Source: Epiperipatus broadwayi (lineage: Eukaryota; Onychophora; Udeonychophora; Euonychophora; Peripatidae). Taken from it: a stretch of 64,000 nucleotides of DNA. Shown here in pieces: positions 22,335 to 34,952 of the stretch. A program made the translations under genes and the position numbers. How positions within the stretch are numbered: the stretch's first letter is position 1; each line of letters begins with the position of its first letter. The notes beneath the pieces were generated by a model. It saw nothing but the letters and a program-made list of their open reading frames with translations. It was not told the DNA's origin and made no database searches. The stretch lies in the NCBI GenBank assembly GCA_028023455.1, contig JAQFVV010000185.1, forward strand, positions 1,751,239 through 1,815,238, read 5' to 3'.

Positions 22335-25300
22335 AATGGAACATAATCATATGACAAAAAAATAATGCTCCAAATGTTGGTGCCATTTGTAATAGAATGT
22401 AAATATATAATAAGAAGTCCCTAAATGTTGGTAGGCCAATTGTAATGGTAAATATGTAAATCAATATAAATGAAGAAAGATGAATAAACAGTGTATAATC
22501 AATGTAGCAAGTCATATATGCCATACATAAAAAAATGATGTCGCCTAAATTATTGAGCAGCATTTATACTGAAAAATACAATTTGGAACTCTATATGTTA
22601 TCAACAATCATTAATTGACTAAGATTCATGATGACACAGCATTATAATGGAATTTGTTATCTCTTAAATTATTTGATTATATTAGAAATAAAGAAAATAC
22701 TTGGATAAGATATACTTATGATGCATCCATAAATTAATCAGGTTTCCTAGTAACTTGTCAACTATAATAAAATGCATGTTCCGTGCAAGAAGAAAGAACA
22801 TATCTTCCATCATTCAACTTAATATAAATATAACACAGATAAGAAGTGTAATACCTATTTAATAGCATTTTATACACATATTAAGATAAAATAAACTGCC
22901 TCAAAATGAATATACTAAAATATACTATTACCATGGCTAACTATATAAGACAAAATTAATAATATCGAGCAATGACTAGAGTATGTTACTAATTAGTTCT
23001 CAGGGTTAATTTAACTTACAATTAATTATATACCAAATATATTTTGGAACAAAAAGAATCTTATTGAATCCAAAATATATCTATCTATTCAATTGAAATT
23101 ACTAATAATTTAATGCTTGCATATCTGTTAGCTTGTAGAACTGATGTACTAAAAATAGAGAAAAAGAGAATAAATAAATCTCAAATAAAACTCAAAATCA
23201 TACTTTTATAAAAAATAAATGATACAGCTTTATTTCAACATTGCGACTTTAGATTTATCATATCATACATATACATATATACATATTTGGGAAACATAAT
23301 AATAGTTTTGTTTTGCAAATACTCAATTTTCTATATATGAATTAAGTATAAGGTTTAACAGTAACACTTATAATTTGCAATTTATATTCACATAGGAACT
23401 GTATAAGCTGTTATGAAATTGAATAAATATACAAATAGATAAACAAATTGTAGATATCCCATTAAACTAGTAACTTAGATCACAGATGGATTTCTTTAAA
23501 TTATGTTTATTTAAATACTACTTTAAAGTAGAAAATAACGAAATGACTGAATTAAGTAAATATTAAATGGATTCAATGAATGAGCCATTTTATCAGAAGT
23601 CATTTATACACACATAAGTTATAAATGCAATGCCCACATAATGTAAATCATCTAAATAAACATTTAAGAATAACTAAGTGATTTACATCTACATTGAAAA
23701 AGTTCTGGATGGTCATAGCATATACATAACATATGTGGATTATACCAACTGCCCATGTGCTTATAAATTCAAACAGTTACAATTACAAAATAGTGTTGGT
23801 TGGTTTGTGAATGATTACAAATCATGATAAGACAAAACACAGACATTCTTATACTTTAAAGCACTAACATAACTGAGTGCATTCTAAAGGAGTCACGTCC
23901 TTTAAACAAACTTATCTTGACATTACATATTACAATACAAGCAACCTCGCCTACTATGGTGGAAAATTTAAATTAAATCTCATGAGTTATAAACCCAAAA
24001 AGATGACTCTATAATGCAACTAGCATAAATATATCAAAAGAATGGTGGCTTCCAAAATAACACCTACATTTGAGGCAAAATATGATGCCTGAACCTTTTG
24101 TGTCAGTGTATCAGGAAAATAAATGGAGAAGCTCACCGAAAATAACAACAATAGGTACCTAGGAATTTGTGATTGCAATCACTGGAAATATAAGCACTAT
24201 CAACTCATGGATACTACAATACAGATGAGGAATTTATCTGCTTCATCAGTAATAATAATAACTGTAATAAATAAGGCCTAACATACTAAGGCTATTTTAC
24301 AACTAACAATACCAAGAAAAAATGTTCACAATACTGGACTAAAGTTATAACTATAATTTTAGCCTCAATAAACAATAAGTAATGTCTGCACCAACAAATA
24401 AATTTAAAAGTCAACTGACTTAAATTATATAAAGATAATGACTAGCATATGAAATACTGGCACTAATATATATAATGCACACAAGTTTGAAATAATAAAT
24501 ATTTTAACTTATAAATCTTAATGGATATGAATAAATGCAACTAGATTGTTAGAATAATAATGGAAGAACTAAGATAATTATTGAACAATGATATTATTTA
24601 TAAAAAAAGTTCTATAAATTTGTACATTTATACAATTCTTCTGCAATGAAATATTATTTATTGCTTTCCAATTTAAATTGACAAATGACTTTTATTATTT
24701 AGTACACCTGTATGCAAAAGTGAATCAAATAAAAAGCAAAAATAAAATAAAATAAATATTATATCTATTTATAATTACAACATATTCATGTAGTTTAAGT
24801 TATAACATGTCTTTAAAATAAATAGACAATCATGTATACAAAAATCAACTTTGATCATTCTTAAAATTTTAACATTCAAAATAAATTTGTAAGTTAGTTT
24901 CTAAAGACTTCGGTTGTATCTTCTTTCATAAAGATATATTTAATGTTACATAAAATAAAAAATAAAAAATAGACAAGAAAAAAAATAAGATAATTTTTTT
25001 TTACTACCATCTATTTGCCTTAGTGTCCAGTCATGTTAAATCAGCTAGTTATTTACAGCACTTTTACTTTTTGTCCTAAAATGGCTCAAAGTAACGTAAA
25101 ATATGTACATATTACAAGTAAATTAAGAGATTTGCTTCTTGTTGTTAAACCATTAATTTCAGTCATTTCCTGAATATTCAATTATATACACCATTAAGTT
25201 GAATATTATTTTTGGATCATTAAGAAATTTGGAAGTTATAATAAAATATATCAATACAATTATGATAGCTATTTTTTAAAACTTATTTAAGAACGCCAGT

Positions 25301-25850
25301 TTACTTTTGAGGTTTTATGCTTCATGAAGTTTCCAATGTTGTTTGATGAGCAAGTAGATAGGCCAATGCCTCAAAATGATAAAGTTGCACTTAGCAAATC
25401 ATCTTAAGTATTAATCCTTAATCCAATAATTTTTTGTAAGGAAATTTATAAGAAAAATTTGGAGAAAATGACGAATGAAAGTAATGTCTTCTTTTTTTAT
25501 TAACCAGCAAGAATGATGATGATATCCTGCATTCCATAGCCAGCTGTCTCTTATTGTTGTAAATATTCACATGCTGATTAAAAAAAAATCTTTAACACTA
25601 TTGTTTAGCAGTTTTAAAATATTTTTTTAAAATAAAAAAATAAAAAAAATAATAATCAATAAAAAAAATATACATATGTATTACATTAAAAAATTTATGT
25701 TGTAATCTACAAATCAATTGAATATTTAAACAACAATAATAATAATACTATATCTTTTATAATTTTAAAAAAATAAAGGTACAATATAATTATATTTAGC
25801 AATTTAAATACAACTGCCAACGATTATTTCTTTATACACATTCTCATAAT

Positions 25851-25887
<37 letters not shown>

Positions 25888-26083
25888 CCATTACAATGAT
25901 CTATCTCAAAACAAAGCATATATCATAATAAATAAATAAACTTGAACTAAATAACAATAAAACAATTAATAACAATAACACTAAGAATTATTTACAAATC
26001 CTTAAGTAAAACTATATCAAAGACATTTTTTAAAACCATACTAGAGCTTCAAAAAAGTAAGGATAGATTTTCTATCCTGTACA
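22332..26083 (-). repeat. 3' LTR of the gypsy element (3752 bp, LTR B)
   Basis: Plus strand begins TGTAATGGAACA and ends CTATCCTGTACA. It has no coding frame. PBS-like modules lie inside it near the left edge: 22367-22385 and 22421-22438 (minus strand TGGCACCAACATTTGGAGC and TGGCCTACCAACATTTAG), each separated by two bases from a TTACA copy. A (TA)n tract lies at about 25857-25883. Confidence 0.87.
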
Positions 26084-26649
26084 TGACCCTCTCACTAAAA
26101 AAAATGTATTCGCACAACTATATCTATGAGAGAAGAAATATATACTTATACACAATCTCTATAATTATACACATATATAAAAAATACAATATCATAACAT
26201 AACTTTTTAATAACATAAAATATTGGATGACAAAAGACCTTTGCTTTTCCAAATTCTATTTCTTCACTAATCATTTTATAAAACAACTATCAAATGTCAA
26301 ATCTTTAATTCTTTTCAGATTTACTTTAGCTTTTCTCAAGTTTTCCATTTGATCAAGATTATCCATAAGAAACTTGATCTGGGTTTTCTTGTCATTCACC
26401 ACCATTAGTTTTATTTTTGCTTTGCCTTCTTTCATCCCTCTATTACTTACAACAATTTAAATTAAATGTCAGATAAAGTAACAATTAATATAACATCCAT
26501 CTAAGAAGATTAAAAATAAACATATTTACATTTTCAAAGCATTCATAAAAAAATAATAAATGAAATATCCATACAAGTTTTACCTTAAACTACTCATTAC
26601 ATGAATTTCTCAAAATATCTAAAATAATCTGAGACCAATATATTATTGA

Positions 26650-27780
26650 TCAGACATAAGATACTGGCCGAAGACTCCTGGCATTATATGTTTCCTTTAA
26701 ACCATCAGTGGTACAAATGACATAAGCATTAACCCCTACCTCTTTCTCAATTTGTTATGGCCCTTCATATAAATTGTAAAACTTCTTGAATTTATGTTCT
26801 TGTGGATGACTAACATGTGGTGTGTGAACTAATACAAAATCTCCTACCTTAAACCGACTAGGATGTTGTGGCCCTTGTAATCCATGCCTATTTCCCATCT
26901 TGGCCATGTTGTCTCTAGCTTTAACAATGTCATTATCATGATTTAGTTCTTCTGGTATGACAGGTAAAGAATTTCTAACAACAAGTGACTCTTCTCGCCC
27001 AAAATGCAATCACATAAGGGTAAAACCAGTAGACACATTCCAAGTTGTAGTGATGTATGTTAACACTGACTTTAACTGATTCAACCATCCCCGATAATTT
27101 CCATCAAGATATACCCTAAACAATCGACTTAATTCTCTCATCACTCTTAACATGGGTTAGATTGTGGGTTTCCTATAGAGGTGAGTACTGGCTTAATATT
27201 CTGAATCTGTAGCCAATTCTTCCACTCTGATGACATGAATGCAGTGGCATGATCAGTAAGTATAGATTCTGGTTACCCAATTATTGGAAATTGAGAGTCT
27301 GTCAGTACTCTTATAACTTCACCGGCCAATGTTTTCTTTACTGGGTATGCTGTTACATATTTTGTAAACAAATCATAGGCCACCAGTAAAAATTTAAAAC
27401 GATGATAAGATGGAAGTGGCCGATAAAAGTCAATGGCCTAAATTTTGTTGGGTTTCCCTGGTAAAATAGGCTGACATTTTCCCACATATGACTTGTTCAA
27501 AAATTTTGTCTTTAAACAGATTTCACATGAATGGATCACATCTAGTATAAATGCATACATGTGAGGCCAATAAACTAACCTACGCAGAGCATGTTCTACT
27601 TTCCTAGGGCCATAATGCCTACAGAGACAGTGTAGATAATTAACAAGCTTTCTCCTCATCCAAACAGGATTAAAAACCTTCCAAGATCCTGGATTTGCAA
27701 AATCAACTTGGTACATCAATATGCCCTTTGATAATCACTATCACATCACTTCACCATTTCCCATTGTTTCTGTATTCTCC
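26650..27780 (-). pseudogene. gypsy integrase (degenerate)
   Basis: Reading in minus direction: the zinc-binding region (complement 27438-27719) holds HYGPRKVEHAL, a YWPHM segment and CEIC, matching the HHCC finger of retroviral-type integrases. The catalytic core follows across stops at about 27436, with AIDFYRPLP and ILTDHATAF giving the first two acidic residues. The C-terminal part (complement 26755-27009) holds FKVGDFVLVHTP and FYNLYEGP, the start of the GPY/F module. An in-frame stop falls exactly where the Y of GPY would be, and the frame then continues to a stop at 26650. The enzyme inserts the cDNA; this copy has several stops and cannot. No chromodomain is seen before the stop. Confidence 0.82.
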
Positions 27781-27989
27781 CTGGCTACATTACTATTTCA
27801 ATTGACATACTACTGGTCTGAGTTTAGGATCCTGTAATTGGATTTCAGCAATATTTTCTAATTCTGTTCCCACTGAATCATCAAACACTAATGTAATGGC
27901 CATTAAAATCACATTGTCTGTATCACTTACTGGTTGGTTTGTAAAATTAAATTGGATTCCAGCTAAGGATATCAGGAATTACATTATTT

Positions 27990-28530
27990 TTGCCTTGACA
28001 ATATTGCACAGTATATTCAAATTGTTGTAGGAATAAACTCCACCTCATCAAGCAGTCATTATTTAAATATGCCTTATTCAAAAATTCCAAGCTCTTATGG
28101 TCTGTTACTACTATCACTCATGATCCCAACAAAAATTGCTTGAGTTTAGAAAAAGCCCATACCACTGCCAGAACTTCCTTTTCCATGACAGAATAATGCA
28201 GTTTTGTGCCTTTCAACCTACAACTTAAGAAGTGTAAGACTAAGGGTTTCCCATCTTTATCCATCTGGTAGAACACTACTATGAGTCCATATCCATTACT
28301 ATCAGTTTGCACATAAAATGGTTATTTAAAATCTGCATAGTGCAAAACCACTGATTCTAAAAATTTTAACTATTCTTTCCAACTCTTCTTGATGGACATC
28401 TAACCATTTTCATCTATTCTTCTTCTTATACAACTGTGACAAGTATATTGTATTGAAAACAAAGTTCTGATAAAAGTGATGATAAAAATTGCACATTCCA
28501 AAAATGAACACAATTGCTTCTTATTTTCAG
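27990..28530 (-). pseudogene. gypsy RNase H and RT connection region (degenerate)
   Basis: The clearest part is complement 28118-28312, with TDSNGYGLIVV (catalytic Asp region) and EKEVLAVVWAFSKLKQFLLG, a typical gypsy RNase H block containing the catalytic Glu. Between it and the hairpin insertion, the frame from 28518 downward reads the RT thumb-type segment NKKQLCSFLECA and frameshifts soon after. This domain removes RNA from the RNA-DNA hybrid. A stop and frameshifts break the reading. Confidence 0.8.
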
Positions 28531-28832
28531 AGAAGATATTAATTAGTATTAAAGTTTATCGGCTTAACGTTTTCGAGGATCCATGCCTCATATTCGTAGC
28601 CTTCATGCCATTAATAGAAAGGACACTTGCTTCGAGATCTCGAAGAAATGGGCTACATAATACTAGCTTATTTGAATATTTGTATTTGCATATTTTATTA
28701 TACATTTTATGAAGACTATGAATATGAGGCATGGATCCTCGAAAATGTTAAGCCGATAAACTTTAATACTAATTAATATCTTCTCTAATTAACAATTCTA
28801 TATTTTACATATAGTGAGAAGTAAAGCTATAT
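28531..28832. mobile_element. 302-bp hairpin element inserted in pol, 13-bp target duplication
   Basis: TTCTTATTTTCAG occurs at 28518-28530 and again at 28833-28845. Removing one copy and the 302 bp between them joins the RT frame to its downstream segment, so this is a clean insertion. The element has ~70-bp nearly perfect inverted arms (28531-28600 and about 28705-28774, each beginning AGAAGATATTAATTAG when read inward) around a ~105-bp centre, then about 58 unpaired bases (28775-28832). There is no coding frame. The long target duplication resembles target-primed retroposition more than a DNA-transposon MITE, although the arms look MITE-like. Confidence 0.78.
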
Positions 28833-28845
28833 TTCTTATTTTCAG

Positions 28846-29749
28846 GTCTAGGAAAATCCCCAATGGCTGCAATCTTGCTGGGGTAGGGTCTGATTCCTCC
28901 TATGCCTACAAGATAACCTAAAAAGACAATCTCATCAGTGGCAAAAGTGCTATTATTTAAATTGATTTTAATATTCTTATCTTTACACTCTTGAAGAAAC
29001 ATTTCTAAATGTTGTAGATGATCGGTCATATTCTTTGATGCTATAATAATGTCATCTACATACATCACCAGTAGGTTTTTGACATCAGTATATAGGACAT
29101 GGTCAAAGCAGTGGATCAAACTTGCTCCACTATTGACTAATCCAAAGGGCATTCTTTGGAAAATATACGATTGTCCCTCATATTTAAAAGCTGTAAACTT
29201 TTGGTTCTGTGAATGCAAATATATTTACTAATAACTGCCAGACAAGTCCACAGTAGTGAATACCTTTTTTTCTTTAAAACGACCCAATAATTTTTGCATA
29301 ACTGGAGGAACATCGCATTCTGGAATGGTTCTATGATTCAACCATCGAACATTCAAACAAACACAAGCTGATCCATCCTTCTTTTTTACAATAATTAGAG
29401 GATTATTGAATGCTGAGGGAGATTTTCAGATGACACCCCATTCTATCATCTGTTGAATTTGCTCACCCACCTCTTTCTTATATTGGTAGGGTATTAGGTA
29501 AGGCTTACATTGAAATGGTTCCTGATCACTCAATCGAATCCGATGTGTATATCCTCTAATAATTCAAGGTTGTGTTGAGAATACATCTTTATTTTGACAC
29601 AATAATTGACATAAGGTTTTCTTTATTTCTGTGGTCAAACTAAATGTCTCATTCAATCTCAATCTAACGTCAATATCAGCTGTAACCATTTCAATACAAT
29701 TCAGCCCTAATGATTGATGAAGCACATATTGTTCAAAGTTAATTATTTT
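28846..29749 (-). pseudogene. gypsy reverse transcriptase (degenerate)
   Basis: Complement 28805-29218 includes FGLVNSGASL and the catalytic YVDD in LVMYVDDIIIAS, then VFLGYLVGIGGI. Further upstream across stops are NNPLIIVKKKDGS and FTTVDLSGSY, the latter carrying the motif A Asp. These are RT motifs in the right order for a gypsy-family enzyme. At least two in-frame stops occur (near 29226 and 29427). The frame continues past the hairpin insertion at 28531-28845 into the RNase H region. The catalytic residues survive, so the copy is not ancient, but the protein could not be made whole. Confidence 0.85.
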
Positions 29750-29753
29750 GCCT

Positions 29754-30171
29754 TTACATACCAATTGTTTTTTTAACATAATCAATGATACAACCATGCA
29801 ATTGCATGAAATCCGACCCTAAAATCATGGTATGTATTAGCCCACTCATGATCATGAATACATGTTCCTGACTCATGAAGTTCAATTGTATCATTAACCA
29901 TACTTGGCGAGGAAACAATTTAACCTTGTGACCATTAGCCAAGGTAACTTGAAAAGATTGCTTAATCAGCAAGGATGGAACAATCACACATTTTTCTTGA
30001 AGTTGATAGATATAATTCATCACTAATGTGAGATACTTGACTACCAGTATCAATTAAGGCTTTAATTTTAATTTTCACCATGACAGCAATTTCTAAACAA
30101 TTACTAAAGAGAGGTTGATTATCTAGTTCTTCAATTCCAAAATCGTCTGCATCAATTTCCAATAAATTCAC
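29754..30171 (-). pseudogene. gypsy retropepsin-type protease (frameshifted)
   Basis: Complement 29962-30171 carries KIKALIDTGSQVSHIS, the DTGS active site of retropepsins. The overlapping frame complement 29754-30053 carries VTLANG and MILGSDFMQLH, the ILG-x-DF segment that closes the protease fold. A frameshift separates the two. The enzyme would cleave the Gag-Pol polyprotein. It lies between gag and RT as expected. Confidence 0.83.
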
Positions 30172-30199
30172 AGCTAAAATTAACTGTCCTTCCCCTATT

Positions 30200-31080
30200 A
30201 GTCATGGTCGCTGCAGTGAGGAACATTGCCACAAGGCCCTATCTAGTTTAATGGCTGGCCTGCAATTCCAGCCACTGGAGTCTTAACTCTTGTACTATGG
30301 GTGCTATATGGATAACTTTCCGGTTGTGAGTTGAGACTGTGACCATATTCTTGATTCCTGTCACAAATCTCATGTTCTCTGTATGGGATTTGTTTTCTTG
30401 ATTGATGATAATTTCAGGAAGTTTCTCAAGAAGGACCAATAAATTGGTTTCTTGGGCCATCATAAGTCAAACTTGCTACTGAGTACTTAGGATATAATCC
30501 TCTTATTCCTCTGCTGCCACCGATACCTGATCAATGTGATGAGGCAGATTTCAGCATAAAATTGTCACAATTTGTGTCTCAGTTAGTGGAAAAGCAGTTA
30601 AGGTTCGAAATTTAGCAACATACTGTCGGAAGAATTGAGTATAGCTCCCTTTATGAGAAGCATATTTCACATGAGAAAGATGGTGATGAATATAATCTTG
30701 TTTATCCTCATTCCAAAAATTACTCATAATTGCCTGACGATAATTGCCATAGATTTGAGGTCTTTCAAATAAAGATCACCACCATTCTTTAGCCAATGTG
30801 TACAAATGATTAGTGGCAATAGCCAATTTTTTCTTCTCAAATAACACATTAAGAGTAAATAATTCCTCCAATTTTCTTAAATATTCCATGGGGTTTCATT
30901 ATATTCACCCTTAAACATTTTCACATTAATAAATTGGGACACATCATGATTAACACAATGACCACCAGCAGCTGGGAATGGCACACTGTGAGATCCCATT
31001 AAATCAATCATTGCTCCTCCCATTAAAAATTTGATTAGCACATTATCGATGATTGGCCTCTTGTAGTTGATTTCCCACAA
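30200..31080 (-). pseudogene. gypsy Gag capsid region (degenerate)
   Basis: Split over frames. Complement 30877-31080 covers the start, including MFKGEYNETP. The downstream part holds a W-W pair in a LAKEWW context, then a FFRQYVAKFRTLTAFPL segment and a short C-terminal part. The same landmarks, in the same order, appear in the gag-only element at 37078-38463 (SDWWHTLF; LKALTAFPL), so the two Gags are homologous. This is the Retrotrans_gag type of capsid domain by pattern; a profile search would confirm it. I see no CCHC zinc knuckle. It would form the particle that packages the RNA. Confidence 0.72.
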
Positions 31081-31168
31081 CTATTCCATCTTTAAAATAG
31101 TGCTGGTCTGCAATACTATTATTCATCCTATTTTTATCCATCTCTAATATACACCCTTCCATTTGCAT

Positions 31169-32073
31169 TTACAACTCTGTTATGTGTTCATGGTCCTTCA
31201 ACATGACTGATTTTATTTCCTCAATTTGAACACAGACACTCACTACATCCTTCTTTATCTCTGCCTCTCCACTGATTCCCATATCATGGAATTCCAGATT
31301 TTTCCTCATCTGTTCAAACTTAACATCTATTTCCTGAAAATGACTCGGGACCACATTATTTATTGTTTCCATATTCTCATTAATGTCTCGGAACTCATTA
31401 TGAGCAGTTGATTGAATCATCTCTTCAGAGTATTCCTTACTGAGTTGAATAAATTCATCCCGATGCAAGTTAGCAGCAACTATGACCTCAGATTTGATAA
31501 GTGCATACACATTTTCAAGCAAAGACTCAGTTTTAGTATTGAATGTCTGAAGTTCACTCTGTAAAGTTTTACTATTCTCATCAACTCTTTTCTGAAACTC
31601 TTTATATTCTCCCCTAGACTTTTCAATTTCAGCAAGTATTCTTTTCTTTTCCCATCCCATCACTAACCTCATCAAACATAGCTTTTAGGGAAAGAGCTTC
31701 AATACCACATTCTTCCCTATAATTTTTTTATTTTTCTTTAAATCTGGCTTCTAATTCTTAAGAATTAGCTTTTATTTCTGCCTCCAATTTTTGATAACCA
31801 GCGTTCATTTCTTGAGAACTATCTTCCAATTTTTGAGAATTAACTTAACAATTTTCAGGAAACAGCTCTCATTTCTTGAGAATTAACTTTTATCTGTTGA
31901 GAATTAGCTTTTATTTCTTGAGAATTATTCTCCAATTTTTGGGAATTAACTTCCAATTTTTGGGAAACAGCTCTTGTTTCTGCTTTCAATCCTTGTGACA
32001 ACTCTTTGATCATGCTCATTAAGTCTTGCATATTAATGCCAGCACCACTGGGTATTTCATTAATGTTCTCCAT
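31169..32073 (-). pseudogene. gypsy Gag N-terminal coiled-coil region with seven-residue repeats
   Basis: It starts at ATG 32073 (MENINEIPSGAG). From about residue 36 a heptapeptide repeat begins: VSQKLEV, NSQKLEN, NSQEIKA, NSQQIKV, NSQEMRA. After a stop at 31855 the same repeat continues in a shifted frame for several further units to about 31750. Complement 31169-31675 then gives a 168-residue charged helical segment (many Glu and Lys, no Pro until near residue 110). Strong heptad character suggests a parallel coiled coil that could multimerise Gag. Two stops and a frameshift interrupt the region. The gag-only elements at 37078-38463 and 60265-61735 begin with the same type of coiled coil. 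Confidence 0.75.
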
Positions 32074-32499
32074 GTTAATATTAATATAAGTATTCTATAT
32101 ATAATAATTATTATCATTCAAGGCTTGTACCCCCCCCTGCCATTATCCTACAACACCATTAACTATCCAAGCAAAACAAAAACACCTCAATTTTAATTAA
32201 AATTAGAGCTATTCAATGACCCATTAATTTCATAAAATGATGATCTTTTTGGTCTATAGTAAATGTTGATTGACACTATGACAAATGTAATATAATATTT
32301 GTCACTAACAATTACAATTATAATAGTAAGATTCTTGGTATATAATATTTTTAGCAGTTTTAAATATTAATGAAGTCTAATAAAATTTATCATGACTAAA
32401 CATAGTCATCAAACCCCTAAGTTGTTTGCATCATTTATAATAATATGCTTGTCAGCAACAATCCACAGTTAATTGAGCCCCTTAGTCGGTTATGCCTTT
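32074..32499 (-). promoter_or_regulatory. gypsy 5' leader with degenerate primer-binding site
   Basis: Between the 5' LTR and the gag ATG. Two bases from the LTR end the minus strand reads AGGCATAACCGACTAAGGGGC followed by TC. The last seven bases match the tRNA-Lys PBS end (GGGGCTC), but the middle carries about three extra bases and changes, so the PBS call is weak. An eight-base C run lies at about 32131-32138. Confidence 0.4.
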
Positions 32500-34909
32500 T
32501 GTAATGGAACATAATCATATGACAAGAAAATAATGCTCCAAATGTTGGTGCCATTTGTAATAGAATGTAAATATATAATAAGAAGTCCCTAAATGTTGGT
32601 AGGCCAATTGTAATGGTAAATATGTAAATCAATATAAATGAAGAAAGATGAATAAACAGTGGATAATCAATGTAGCATGTCATATATGCCATACATAAAA
32701 AAAATGATGTGGCCTAAATTATTGAGCAGCATTTATACTGAAAAATACAATTTGGAACTCTATATGTTATCAACAATCATTAATTGACTAAGATTCATGA
32801 TGACACAGCATTATAATGGAATTTGTTATCTCTTAAATTATTTGATTATATTAGAAATAAAGAAAATACTTGGATAAGATATACTTATGATGCATCCATA
32901 AATTAATCAGGTTTCATAGTAACTTGTCAACTATAATAAAATGCATGTTCCATGCAAAAAGAAAGAACATATCTTCCATCATTCAACTCAATATAAATAT
33001 AATAGATAAGAAGTGTAATACCTTTTAATAGCATGTTATACACATATTAAGATAAAACAAACTGCCTCAAAATGAATATACTAAAATATACTATTACTAC
33101 GGCTAACTATAAGAGACAAACTTAATAATATCGAGCAATGACTAAAGTACATTACTAATTAGTTCTCAGGGTTAATTTAACTTACAATTAATTGTATACC
33201 AAATATAATTCAGAACAAAAGAAATCTTATTGAATCCAAAATATATCTATTCAATTGAAATTATTAATAATTCAATACTTGTATATCTGTTAGCTTGTAG
33301 AACTGATGTACTAAAAATAGAGAAAAAAGAATAAATAAATCTCAAATAAAACTCAAAATCATACTTTTATAAAAAATAAATGATACAGCTTTATTTCAAC
33401 ATCGTGACTTTAGATTTATAATAGCATACATATACATATATACATATTTGGGAAATATAATAATAGTTTTGTTTTGCAAATACTCAATTTTTTTATAAGT
33501 GAATTAAGTATAAGGATTAACAGTATCACTTATAATTTGCAATTTATATTCACATAGGAACTGTATAAGCTTTTATGAAATTGAATAAATATACAAATAG
33601 ATAAACAAATTGTAGATATCCCATTAAACTAGTAACTTAGATCATAGATGGATTTCTTTAATACATTTTTAAAATACTCCTTTAAAGTAGAAAATAATTA
33701 TTGACTGAATTAAGTAAATAGTAAATGGATTACATGAATGAACCATTTATTAAAAGTCATTTATACACACATAAGTCATAAATTCAATGTCCACATAATG
33801 TAAATCATCTAAATAAACATTTAAAAATAACCAAGTGATTTACATATACATTGGAAAAGTTCTGGATTATCATAGCATATACATAACATGTGTGGATTAT
33901 ATCAACTGGCCATATGCTTACAAATTCACACATTTACAATTACAAAATATTGTGGGTTTCTTTGTGAATGATTACAAATCATGATAGCACAAAACACAGA
34001 CATTCCTATACTTTAAACACGAACACAACTGAGTGCATCCTAAAGGAATCTCATCCTTTAAACAAACTTATTTTGACATTACATACTGCAATACAAGCAA
34101 CCTCACCTTCTATGGTGGAAAATTTAAATTAAATCTCATGACTGATAAACCCAAAAAGATGAATCTATAATGCAACTAGCATAAATATATCAAAAGCATG
34201 GTGGCTTCCAAAATAACACCTACATTTGAGGCAAAATATGATGCCTGGACATTTTGTCTCAGTGCATCAGGAAAATATATGAAGAGACTCACCGAAAACA
34301 ACAACAATAGGTATCTAGGAATATGTGATAACAATCACTGGCAATATAAGCACTAACAACTCATTGAAACTACAATACATATGGGGAATTTATCTGCTCC
34401 ATCCAGTAATAATAATAATTGTAATAAATAGGGCCTGACATACTAAGGCTATTTTACAACTAACAATACCAAGCTAAAAACTTCACGATAATGGACTAAA
34501 GTTATAATTATAATTTTAGCCTCAATAAAAAAATAAGTAATGTTTGCACCAACAAATAAATGTAAACGTCAACTGACTTAAATATAAATAAAGAAAATGA
34601 GTAGCATTTGAAATACTAACACTAATATATATAATAATCACAAGTATGAAATATTAAATATTTTAACTTATAAGACTTAATGGATATGAATAAATGCAAC
34701 TAGATTGTTAGAATAATAAAGAAAGAACTAAGATAATTATTGATCAATGATATTATTTATAAAAAAAGTTCTATAAATGTATACATTTATACAATTCCTA
34801 TGCAATGAAATATAATTTATTGCTTTTCAATTTAAATTGACAAATGTCTTTATTATTTAGTACACCTGTATGCCAACGTGAATCAAATAAAAACAAAAAT
34901 AAATAAATA

Positions 34910-34949
<40 letters not shown>

Positions 34950-34952
<3 letters not shown>

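Noticed and set aside
22243-22563. 106-codon minus-strand frame, partly repeated at 32435-32692
   Set aside because: It reads through (TA)n and the gypsy LTR edge. The similarity is due to the LTR repeat, not to a protein.
18618-26083. DNA transposon with giant terminal inverted repeats
   Set aside because: The arms have TG...CA ends, and one of them repeats on the far side of the gag-pol region as its LTR partner. No transposase lies between them.
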